A stretch of DNA of 14,829 nucleotides from Desulfotignum sp. (GTDB taxonomy: Bacteria; Desulfobacterota; Desulfobacteria; Desulfobacterales; Desulfobacteraceae), in assembly GCA_021737445.1 (NCBI GenBank), contig JAIPDY010000062.1:1-14829 (forward strand), in the 5' to 3' direction. Of this stretch, positions 1 to 6,017 are shown piece by piece. The notes beneath the pieces were generated by a model. It did no database searches. It was not told the origin of the DNA and saw nothing but the letters and a program-made list of their open reading frames with translations. The number at the start of each line of letters is the position of its first letter. Position 1 is the stretch's first letter. The translations under genes and the position numbers were made by a program.

Positions 1-2
1 AG

Positions 3-731
3 ATCAACCTGGAGCTGAGCAAACGGTTCATGACCGATTTCCCCTATGACAATACCCATGATCTGTTTGACAGCCTTTTAAAGTCAGCCGGCATCACCTA
101 TCAGCAGCTTTGCGACAACACCTGGATGATCCCGCCCAAAGGCCATCCCAGCAAACCCTATTACCGGCATGAAAAAGGATTGCTGCGGGCAGACGGCAAA
201 CCAGGGTTCAGGACCCCTTCGGGAAAGATCGAACTGTTTTCATCCTGGCTTGAAAAATGGGGTCTTTGTCCCATGCCCTATCATGAGGAACCACCCTACA
301 GCCCGGTCAGCACCCCGGACCTGTTCAAGGAGTATCCTTTGATTTTAACCACCGGCCGAAGGATGGGGCCTTTTTTCCATTCCGAGCACCGGCAGATTCC
401 CTGGCTGCGTGCCCAGCAGAAAGAACCGGTTCTGGAAATCCATCCTGACACAGCGCAAAAATACGGCATTGCGCACGGCCAGAAGGTCTGTGTGGAGAAC
501 TGGCTGGGAAAAATCACGGTAAAAGCCCTGGTCACCCCGGTGATCCATCCGGATATCGTAATGGCGGAACACGGGTGGTGGTTTCCGGAAAAAGAGGGGG
601 CAGAGCCCAGTCTTTTCGGGGTGTGGGATGTCAATGTGAACCAGTTGATTCCCATGGGCCATGAAGGTAAGGGCGGCCTGGGATCCCCCATCAAATCCAT
701 GCTGTGCAAAGTCTATAAAGCGAAAGGATAA
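3..731 (+). CDS. Molybdopterin oxidoreductase (DMSO reductase family), C-terminal part
   Basis: This is the 3' end of a large molybdopterin-guanine-dinucleotide enzyme; the reading frame is already open at the window edge, so the N-terminal Fe-S and Mo-ligand regions lie outside. The visible 243 codons hold the end of the catalytic domain followed by the C-terminal dinucleotide-binding domain. The latter starts near 'LILTTGRR' and contains 'IHPDTAQKYGI.HGQKV', 'HGWWFPE' and the closing 'GSPIKSMLCKVYKA', all typical of anaerobic DMSO-reductase-family subunits of the thiosulfate/polysulfide reductase or acetylene hydratase-like type. The stop is 4 nt before the start of a 4Fe-4S protein, so the two are almost certainly co-transcribed subunits of one redox complex. 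The substrate cannot be told from this half, nor can it be seen whether a Tat signal is present. Confidence 0.9.
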   Translation: MNLELSKRFMTDFPYDNTHDLFDSLLKSAGITYQQLCDNTWMIPPKGHPSKPYYRHEKGLLRADGKPGFRTPSGKIELFSSWLEKWGLCPMPYHEEPPYSPVSTPDLFKEYPLILTTGRRMGPFFHSEHRQIPWLRAQQKEPVLEIHPDTAQKYGIAHGQKVCVENWLGKITVKALVTPVIHPDIVMAEHGWWFPEKEGAEPSLFGVWDVNVNQLIPMGHEGKGGLGSPIKSMLCKVYKAKG

Positions 732-735
732 AACC

Positions 736-1071
736 ATGTCAGAATACGCAATGCTGATCGATTATGAATACTGCAGCGGGTGCAAAACCTGTGAAATCGC
801 CTGCAACCAGGAATACAACAGAGAAGCCGGCAACCTGGGAGGTGTTGAGGTCCAGGAATTTATTCACTTTCTGCAAAGCGGCAGATTGTATATTACCAAC
901 ATCCCCCATTTTACCAAAGCCTGTGTGTTCTGTGCAGGCCGTGTCAAAAAAGGGCTTGCGCCGGCCTGCGTGCAGCACTGCATGGCAAATGTCCTTATCT
1001 TTGACACGCTGGAAAATCTTAAAGACAAAATACCTGAAAACCGCAAAGCCCTTTTGTGGACAAAGGGCTGA
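736..1071 (+). CDS. 4Fe-4S ferredoxin subunit (DmsB-like, short)
   Basis: An electron-transfer subunit of 111 residues that would wire the upstream molybdopterin subunit to a membrane or soluble partner. Two cysteine groups are visible: Cys13/16/19/23 in 'CSGCKTCEIAC', and Cys63/66/78/82 in 'CVFCAGR' plus 'PACVQHC'. Eight cysteines are enough for two [4Fe-4S] clusters. DmsB/PhsB-type subunits usually carry four clusters in about 180-220 residues, so this is a short form. The ATG at 736 is chosen because it begins the conserved region and lies 4 nt after the upstream stop; the same frame is open further upstream but reads through the previous gene. No membrane-anchor subunit follows. Confidence 0.88.
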   Translation: MSEYAMLIDYEYCSGCKTCEIACNQEYNREAGNLGGVEVQEFIHFLQSGRLYITNIPHFTKACVFCAGRVKKGLAPACVQHCMANVLIFDTLENLKDKIPENRKALLWTKG

Positions 1072-1075
1072 TCCA

Positions 1076-1141
1076 ATGAAAACCGCCAGAAAAGGTTGTT
1101 CCGTTTCTGTTTTGGGGTCGGATATCTATCTGGAAACATGA
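1076..1141 (+). CDS. Possible 21-residue small ORF after the Fe-S subunit
   Basis: An ATG lies 4 nt after the stop of the ferredoxin subunit, with 'AAAGGG' 8 nt before it, and opens a 21-codon frame (begins MKTARKGCSVSV) that ends at TGA. The spacing would suit translational coupling. I do not recognise the peptide. It could be a real small protein, the stump of a deleted third gene of the oxidoreductase operon, or chance. The following 88 nt up to the next gene contain no other coding sign. Confidence 0.2.
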   Translation: MKTARKGCSVSVLGSDIYLET

Positions 1142-1229
1142 GAGGATTTGTTTCTTAAATCATCGGCAGGCGCAATCAGAACAAAGTGCAACCAAATCGC
1201 TCACATGCAATGCAAGGGAGGAAAGCCAA

Positions 1230-1874
1230 ATGATCACCCTGAACGTGAACGGCAAAAAAAGACCGGTTGATGCAGACCCTGGCACGCCGCTGCTGTGGGT
1301 CTTGCGGGACAACCTGGGATTTACCAGTGTCAAATATACCTGTGGTATTTCCGAATGCGGCATGTGTACGGTTCTCATTGACGGAGATGCCCGGCAGTCC
1401 TGTATTGTTTATCTGGATGAAGTTCTTGAAATCGCAGCGGACAATACCGTCACCGTCTGGGTGGGCCAGACCAATCTGGGCCAGGGCACCCATACCGGCA
1501 TTCCCATGGTGATTGCCGATGAACTGGATGCGGCCTGGGAAACGGTCCGGGTCAAACCGGCGCCTGCGGCAGATCCGTTTAAAGATCCGGTCTGGCATAT
1601 GCAGCTGACCGGCGGCAGCACCAGCATCCGCCACCGGTGGGACCTGCTGCGCACAGTCGGGGCGGCAGCCCGGCAGATGCTCATGGAGGCGGCTGCCCAA
1701 CAGTGGAAAATTCCTGCGCAAAATTGGCAGAAGCATCCCAGACACTGGAGCAGCAGTACAAACTGCATTACATCTCCCACGCGCAGGTGGAGCCCATCAA
1801 CTGCACCGCGCATGTGGAAAAGGACCGCTGCCGGATCTGGGCACCGACCCAGGGGCCGACCCTGGCCCAGATGA
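1230..1874 (+). pseudogene. IorA-like 2Fe-2S domain fused to IorB-like fragment (5' part of broken hydroxylase)
   Basis: The ATG follows 'GGGAGG' at good spacing. Residues 1-65 are the plant-type [2Fe-2S] domain of a molybdenum hydroxylase small subunit, with 'CGISECGMC' and a further Cys in 'RQSC'. At about residue 66 (near nt 1425) the sequence jumps without a stop into the interior of the large subunit: 'GQTNLGQGTHTGIPMV', 'TGGSTSIR', 'VGAAARQML'. Both the helical second [2Fe-2S] domain of the small subunit and the N-terminus of the large subunit are missing. Homology ends near nt 1725 ('WKIPAQN'); the frame then runs as nonsense to a stop at 1874. The real continuation is in the next frame. 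The family is isoquinoline 1-oxidoreductase-like (COG2080/COG1529); the substrate is unknown. The product should be inactive. Confidence 0.8.
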
Positions 1875-2911
1875 CGGCATCCGGAATCACGGGCCTGCCC
1901 GCCGACAAGGTGCACGTCGAGATTCTGCCCGCCGGCGGCGGATTCGGCCTGCGCGGGGAGCCTGATCCGGTAATCGATGCGGTTTTGCTGTCAAAAGACC
2001 TGAACCGGCCGGTAAAAGTTGTTTATACCCGTGAGGATGACTTCAGCAACGACTATTTCCGGCCGGCAAACCAGTCCCGTATTACAGCAGGCCTGGACAG
2101 TAGCGGACGGATTACAGCATGGTCTCACAAGGTTGCGGCGCAATCCATCATGATGCGTATCATGCCCCAGCACGTCCAGAACGGTATTGACCCGGATGCC
2201 GTATCCGGCACCGTGGATATGCCGTATGACATCCCCAGCCATGACGTGACATACGCCATGGTGGATCTGCCGATCCAGGTGGGATGGTGGCGGTCCGTAG
2301 GGTATTCCATCAATGCGTTTATCGTGGAATCCTTCATGGATGAACTGGCCAATGCAGCCGGCAAGGATCCCCTCCAGTTCCGTCTGGATCACATGGAAAA
2401 AGGCTCCAGGGCATACAATATTCTGTCCATGGCAGCGGACAAAGGCGGCTGGGACAGCCCTGTTCCAGAGGGGAGGGCCAGAGGGATTGCCGTAACTGCA
2501 TGTTTTGAATCCTTTGCCGCCCACATGGCAGAAGTGTCGGTGGACAAGAAGGGCAGAATCAAGGTGCACAAGATGGTTTGTGCCATTGACTGCGGTACGG
2601 CTGTCTTCCCGGATGCCGTCCGGGCCCAGGCAGAAGCCGGGGTTGTCATGGGCCTGAGCGTGGCCTTTCATGAAAAAGTCAGTTTTGCCGACGGCGGTGT
2701 AAAAACATCAAACTACAGCGATTACCGTGTCCTCACCATGTCTGAAGTCCCGGAGATCGCGGTGCACATCGTCCGGAACAATCTCAAGGCGGGCGGTATC
2801 GGTGAACCGGTGTTTCCGTCAGTGGCCCCTGCCGTGGCAAATGCCGTTTTCCGGGCAACCGGCGTACGCCTCAGGGAACTGCCGTTTCAAACCGGCCTGC
2901 TGGCAAAATAA
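1637..2911 (+). pseudogene. IorB-like molybdopterin subunit, 3' part of broken hydroxylase
   Basis: This frame carries the C-terminal half of a xanthine-dehydrogenase-family large subunit. Recognisable homology starts near nt 1725 ('LAEASQTLEQQY') and continues through 'HAQVEPINCTA', 'WAPTQGPTLAQ', 'GGGFGLRGEPD', 'VYTREDD', 'GWWRSVGYS', 'AIDCGTAVFPDAV' and the C-terminal 'GGIGEPVFPSVAPAVANAVF', whose Glu is the usual active-site base. An intact IorB is roughly 700-750 residues. About 150 residues between 'WKIPAQN' in the previous frame and this point are absent, and the frame has shifted. The GTG at 1637 is only the first start in frame, not a credible native one. A truncated protein from here would lack the N-terminal molybdopterin region. 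No in-frame stop lies in the remaining ~390 codons, suggesting a recent lesion or an assembly error. Confidence 0.78.
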
Positions 2912-2968
2912 AGTGATCAAGAAAAAATCTTCAGAAAGCCAGATAGTAACAAATCAAGATGTGACTCT

Positions 2969-2993
2969 TTGTTCTTTGATATCAGAACAATTT
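2969..2993. terminator. Weak hairpin between convergent genes
   Basis: TTGTTCT and AGAACAA form a 7-bp stem around an 8-nt loop, followed by TTT on the plus strand. It sits in the 80-nt gap between the end of the hydroxylase fragment and the end of the permease, where a shared terminator is expected. The stem is AT-rich and the T-run is short, so this is tentative. Confidence 0.3.
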
Positions 2994-4107
2994 ATCCCCA
3001 GAACTGGTTGGTATATCCCAAAACGACTGCTCCTGACAAAGAAAATAAAACATAGAGAATAAAAATTTTCGGCTTTACCAATGTCCAAACTGCTGCCATG
3101 GCAGGCAGGGTCGTTGTGGGGCCGGCAATCAGAAAAGCGAGACCAGCGGCAGGACTCATGCCTTGCTCGAGCAGACCGCCAACCATGGGCAAGGCACTTA
3201 AACTGCTGGTGTATACCGGGATCCCTAAAATGGCTGCTGTGAATATTGCCCAGGAATTTTGCCTGCCCATGATGCCTGTAATCCATTCTTCCGGCACATA
3301 AAGAACAATTAACGCTTCCAGGAAAAATGCCAGCGCCATAAATTTAATGACCATCAATGAAGCACTCCAAGATTCCCTGCACAACCTTTTCCAGAAAGAC
3401 CTTTCTTCCGGACAGCCGCATGCACCGGATGGATTTTCGATTCCTGCCTGATAGTCGGTTTGAGTCGGGCTTACAGACCGATGGATCTGAATCGCAACCG
3501 GTTTTTCAGTGTATCGGTCTGAAGCACTGCAGCAGGCTGTCGCTTGTGCCGGGGCCAGTGCTTTGGTTGTAAATGAAACCAATCCCTTAAGTGTTGAAAT
3601 AATTGTATGGTGTATCTGTTTTAATCCTGACCTTTGCCTGGATAAACCGAATCTGTTTTTGGATTTCAGGATATCACTGCTGAGCCACCCTGTCTGCATA
3701 AGTGCATGGGTAATGAAGCCGGCACCCAGGCTCATTACCATGGTACCGGCCAGACGCCAGACCGCCAGGTTCCAGCCAATGGTTCCAACACTCAGAAAAA
3801 AAATCTCAATGTCCATGGAAGGGGATGCTATCCAGAATGCCATAACCGGCGGTAACGGCACACCTCCGATCAGGAGGGCTGCAATAACAGGAATGACGCC
3901 GCATGAACAAAACGGGCTGAAAGCGCCCACAATCGTTGCCAGTAAGATAGCTGCCACCGGCCCCGCATCAAAGGCCCGCTTGATATGCTTTGATGCGCCG
4001 GACATATTCACTGCTACGGCAATGGGTATCGTGATGACAAGATAGGGCCAGATGTGAAAAAATGCATTCATCATAAAATCCATGACTCTGTAAATGTCGG
4101 TTATCAT
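2992..4107 (-). CDS. ArsP_1-family permease (metal or metalloid efflux)
   Basis: A 371-residue inner-membrane permease of the PF03773 type, the family that includes organoarsenical exporter ArsP and the SO_0444-type Cu/Zn exporters. Several hydrophobic segments (about residues 14-34, 50-80, 85-110, 112-135) precede a polar loop (about 148-245), and more follow (252-270, 285-345, 347-365). The hallmark 'FSPFCSCGVIPV' is at 63-74, with Cys67 and Cys69. The loop carries Cys192-Cys193, Cys230/Cys232 and Cys243, which could bind metal. The ATG at 4107 is chosen because 'GGGAGGAG' lies just upstream; an earlier ATG at 4140 would encode an unlikely MGY repeat. The gene lies downstream of an ArsR-type repressor, with an operator-like palindrome in between, so metal-induced expression is likely. 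Arsenic/organoarsenic versus Cu/Zn cannot be decided from sequence. Confidence 0.85.
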   Translation of the reverse strand: MITDIYRVMDFMMNAFFHIWPYLVITIPIAVAVNMSGASKHIKRAFDAGPVAAILLATIVGAFSPFCSCGVIPVIAALLIGGVPLPPVMAFWIASPSMDIEIFFLSVGTIGWNLAVWRLAGTMVMSLGAGFITHALMQTGWLSSDILKSKNRFGLSRQRSGLKQIHHTIISTLKGLVSFTTKALAPAQATACCSASDRYTEKPVAIQIHRSVSPTQTDYQAGIENPSGACGCPEERSFWKRLCRESWSASLMVIKFMALAFFLEALIVLYVPEEWITGIMGRQNSWAIFTAAILGIPVYTSSLSALPMVGGLLEQGMSPAAGLAFLIAGPTTTLPAMAAVWTLVKPKIFILYVLFSLSGAVVLGYTNQFWG

Positions 4108-4117
4108 CGTTTCTCCT

Positions 4118-4144
4118 CCCATATATCCCATATATCCCATATTT
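4118..4144 (-). repeat. Three 9-nt tandem repeats at the permease ribosome binding site
   Basis: On the plus strand the unit CCCATATAT occurs at 4118-4126 and 4127-4135, with a one-mismatch copy at 4136-4144. On the coding strand this places three GGGA blocks in a row, the last being the Shine-Dalgarno sequence of the permease. Confidence 0.75.
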
Positions 4145-4160
4145 CTAAATATTTCGAAAT
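4141..4160. promoter_or_regulatory. Candidate ArsR operator O1 (upstream of permease)
   Basis: The sequence is ATTTCTA-N6-TCGAAAT, an imperfect 20-bp inverted repeat. A perfect 16-bp palindrome (AATATTTCGAAATATT, 4148-4163) overlaps it. It lies between the arsR stop and the permease start, 34 nt before the permease ATG. It has the same arms and spacing as the site upstream of arsR at 4516-4535, which supports a shared regulator. Confidence 0.55.
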
Positions 4161-4176
4161 ATTAAATTAAAAAAAA

Positions 4177-4476
4177 TTACTTTTTACATTTCGCCTCTGT
4201 GCAGCACTCGGACCTCAGGAATTCAACCAGTTCATCCAGCACATCAAACTGGGGAATACAATACAGGGTCCTGCTTTCTCGGACCTGTTTTATCAGACCG
4301 ACAGCCATCAACCGACTGATATGATGCGATAACGTTGACCCGGGGATACCCAGCTCGTCCTGTATATGACCGACCGGCGCCCCTCCATCCCCTGCTTTTA
4401 CAAGGTATCTGAAAATGGAGAGACGGGTCACATGCCCAAGTTCTGCCAGTTTTTTTGCTGCCATTTCATTTTCCAT
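4177..4476 (-). CDS. ArsR/SmtB-family metal-responsive repressor
   Basis: A 99-residue winged helix-turn-helix repressor expected to release DNA when it binds a metal or metalloid. The DNA-binding part runs from about residue 8 to 80, with 'LGIPGSTLSHHISRL' as helix-turn-helix and 'VGLIKQVRESRTLYC' as wing. The C-terminus is 'SECCTEAKCKK', giving Cys91, Cys92 and Cys97. This resembles the C-terminal As(III) site of Acidithiobacillus ferrooxidans ArsR (Cys95/96/102) rather than the helix-3 CxC site of E. coli ArsR. The start at 4476 has no Shine-Dalgarno sequence but sits only 6 nt after a strong -10 box, so translation is probably leaderless; an ATG at 4464 is the alternative. The permease follows 69 nt downstream. 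Confidence 0.88.
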   Translation of the reverse strand: MENEMAAKKLAELGHVTRLSIFRYLVKAGDGGAPVGHIQDELGIPGSTLSHHISRLMAVGLIKQVRESRTLYCIPQFDVLDELVEFLRSECCTEAKCKK

Positions 4477-4482
4477 GGATTA

Positions 4483-4511
4483 ATAATATGTCTTGCTGTA
4501 GCGTCTGTCAA
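4483..4511 (-). promoter_or_regulatory. Sigma-70-type promoter of arsR
   Basis: On the minus strand a perfect -35 TTGACA (4511-4506) is separated by exactly 17 nt from a -10 TATTAT (4488-4483). The arsR ATG begins 6 nt after the -10 box, so the predicted transcription start falls at or within a few bases of the start codon. Confidence 0.7.
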
Positions 4512-4515
4512 CTAT

Positions 4516-4535
4516 ATTTCTAGAAACATAGAAAT
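4516..4535. promoter_or_regulatory. Candidate ArsR operator O2 (upstream of arsR)
   Basis: The sequence is ATTTCTA-N6-TAGAAAT; the 7-nt arms are perfect inverted repeats. It lies 4 nt upstream of the -35 box of the arsR promoter, a position suited to autorepression. It matches O1 at 4141-4160 in both arms and spacing, except one base. Confidence 0.6.
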
Positions 4536-4587
4536 AATAAACAACAAAAGGATTTTGATCCTGCCTATACGAAAATCGTGGCGGTTT

Positions 4588-4767
4588 TTAATGGATGATT
4601 TTCTTTGAAATAAGCGGATCGACACCGAGTTTCTTGGTAGCCGTCACATGAAATTCCTGTATCACCTGGGTGGAAATGACACCCCGGTTTCCGTTGGGCA
4701 CCGTTCTCAGACAGGAACGGCTTTGGGAATAAACCAGGATGTTCATATCAATGAAAATCATAGGCAT
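4588..4767 (-). pseudogene. PIN-domain (VapC-like) toxin remnant
   Basis: About 60 codons of a PIN-domain ribonuclease. The N-terminus 'MIFIDMNILVYS' keeps the first acidic residue of the active site, and 'GVISTQVIQEF' keeps the conserved Glu. About 15 residues lie between 'YS' and 'GVIST' where intact members have roughly 25-30, so an internal deletion is likely. The frame stops after 'LGVDPLISKKIIH', whereas intact proteins are about 130-140 residues and need acidic residues in the missing half. No antitoxin gene is visible next to it. I regard it as dead. Confidence 0.6.
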
Positions 4768-4873
4768 CGTATAATACAAGTGTGCGCGGATTATGAGTCA
4801 AGACAAGCTGTTTCGGCACAAAGATATTGTGTGAGGCCATTTAAAGGTATGCCTGAATCCGTAAAGACCGTGG

Positions 4874-5131
4874 TCACCGCCCGGAAAACGCCAGCCTGGC
4901 ACCCAGCACAGCAAACATGACGGCAAAGGTGCGCTGCACATTTCTGACCTTTCCCGGGGAATTGACAATCCAGGTGCGGGCTTTGTCCGCCAGCAGGGCA
5001 TACACAATGAACACCACCCATGTCATCCCCATGAACACACCCCCCAGCACGAGCATGTTGAGGATCGGCATGGGTGCCCGGGCCGGGATGAACTGGGGCA
5101 GAAAAGCCAGAAAAAAAACGGGTTGAGGTAT
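4874..5131 (-). pseudogene. LysE-family exporter remnant (C-terminal fragment)
   Basis: The open segment encodes 'FFLAFLPQFIPARAP' followed by two hydrophobic segments ('LNMLVLGGVFMGMTWVVFI', 'FAVMFAVLGARLAF'), the C-terminal third of a RhtB/LysE-type amino-acid exporter of about 205 residues. In another frame just upstream, 'YLNP' is read from the stretch before a run of eight T, so a frameshift sits at that homopolymer (around 5110-5117). The N-terminal two thirds are gone; csaA ends only 35 nt away. It cannot make a working transporter. Confidence 0.6.
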
Positions 5132-5166
5132 TCAATTTCAGGAAGTTTATCGACACTGCCGGCAGC

Positions 5167-5505
5167 TTAAAGCAGTTTCGTACCCAACGGCACCGGCTTG
5201 TCAGGAACGCATAGTGCCACCTCACCGTTGGCATTATGGAACCCGGTAACCAGACACTCCGACATCAATGGGCCAATCTGCTTTTTTGGAAAATTCACCA
5301 CCGCAACCACCAGCTTGCCCACCAGCTCCTCCGGCTCATACAGGTGAGTGATCTGAGCACTCGATTTTCTTATCCCGATCTCTTCACCAAAATCCACCTG
5401 CAACACGTATGCCGGTTTACGCGCCTCGTGAAACACTTTTGCACTCAGCACCCGCCCGACACGCAATTCTACTTTTGTAAATTCATCCCAGGAAATGGTT
5501 TCCAC
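5167..5505 (-). CDS. csaA: CsaA-type tRNA-binding domain protein
   Basis: A 112-residue protein consisting of a single OB-fold tRNA-binding domain, as in B. subtilis CsaA, which was described as an export-related chaperone. Family features: 'EFTKVELRVGRVLSA' at the start, 'YVLQVDFG', 'SSAQITHLYEPEELVGKLVVAVVNFPKKQIGPLMSE', and the C-terminal 'PDKPVPLGTKL'. Length matches the family. The start is GTG at 5505, 6 nt after AGGAG. It lies 75 nt downstream of a small unknown gene on the same strand. A 6-bp hairpin (5537-5555, AAGCGG/CCGCTT) lies in that gap without a T-run. Confidence 0.9.
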   Translation of the reverse strand: METISWDEFTKVELRVGRVLSAKVFHEARKPAYVLQVDFGEEIGIRKSSAQITHLYEPEELVGKLVVAVVNFPKKQIGPLMSECLVTGFHNANGEVALCVPDKPVPLGTKLL

Positions 5506-5580
5506 TATTATCTCCTATTACAGATAACACCCGAACAAGCGGTTTTTATCCGCTTCATCTGGATTGTTGCATTTGAGCAT

Positions 5581-5838
5581 CTATTCCCATGGCAGTTTCG
5601 GGAGATCCCGAAGTCGTCTGATGTAGAGCTGGCGGTCAAAGACCCGCTTGTGCTTCAGTATCTCGAACATCTCGGTCGATAAAACGCATGCAAGCATTTT
5701 TAAGACCTCTTCCTCCGGATGTCCGTCAAAAATCAGTCTGTCGTATGTCTCATTAACCTCTGGAGGATCATCAATGGCCATCTGCTCCCTGACTCCCTCA
5801 ATAATGGCCTGGCCCAAATAGGGATTTGTTTCTTCCAT
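5581..5838 (-). CDS. Small conserved-looking hypothetical protein
   Basis: A predicted soluble, acidic protein of 85 residues that I cannot assign to a named family. Visible parts are an N-terminal 'NPYLGQAIIEGVREQM', a central 'DDPPEVNETYDRLIFDGHPEEEVLKMLACVL' read as helices, and a C-terminal 'YIRRLRDLPKLPW'. The helical pattern and the phrase 'DPPE....YDRL..dG' suggest a small all-alpha protein. The ATG at 5838 is chosen because the conserved-looking part begins there and a promoter-like sequence lies just upstream; the open frame extends to 6027 but the extra N-terminus is AT-rich and unconvincing. Gene order suggests it may be read together with csaA. Confidence 0.65.
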   Translation of the reverse strand: MEETNPYLGQAIIEGVREQMAIDDPPEVNETYDRLIFDGHPEEEVLKMLACVLSTEMFEILKHKRVFDRQLYIRRLRDLPKLPWE

Positions 5839-5877
5839 CTCTCTGATACCTTTCGCCTGCTGTTTGGATTTATTTAA

Positions 5878-5906
5878 AATATAATTCAAATGGGATACAT
5901 TGGCAA
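5878..5906 (-). promoter_or_regulatory. Promoter of the small unknown gene (5581-5838)
   Basis: On the minus strand TTGCCA (5906-5901) and TATATT (5883-5878) are separated by 17 nt. This would give a leader of about 33 nt before the ATG at 5838. Confidence 0.45.
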
Positions 5907-5926
5907 GAATAGAAAGATTGATCAAA

Positions 5927-5955
5927 TTGCCCGGACTTCCATGGTGTTTTATATT
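5927..5955 (+). promoter_or_regulatory. Promoter of ispF-cysS
   Basis: TTGCCC (5927-5932) and TATATT (5950-5955) are separated by 17 nt, about 60 nt upstream of ispF. It mirrors the divergent minus-strand promoter, whose -35 box lies 20 nt away. Confidence 0.45.
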
Positions 5956-6017
5956 CCAAACCGCCGGAGAATATGATATTTTATCAATTTTAAATTGCAC
6001 AAACATGAAAAAGGCAT

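Noticed and set aside
4791..5234. 147-codon minus-strand frame overlapping csaA and the LysE fragment
   Set aside because: Its translation is cysteine- and histidine-rich nonsense; the real homology is in the neighbouring frame.
5537..5555. AAGCGG/CCGCTT hairpin upstream of csaA as terminator or riboswitch
   Set aside because: Six-base stem with no T-run and no further structure; too little to name.
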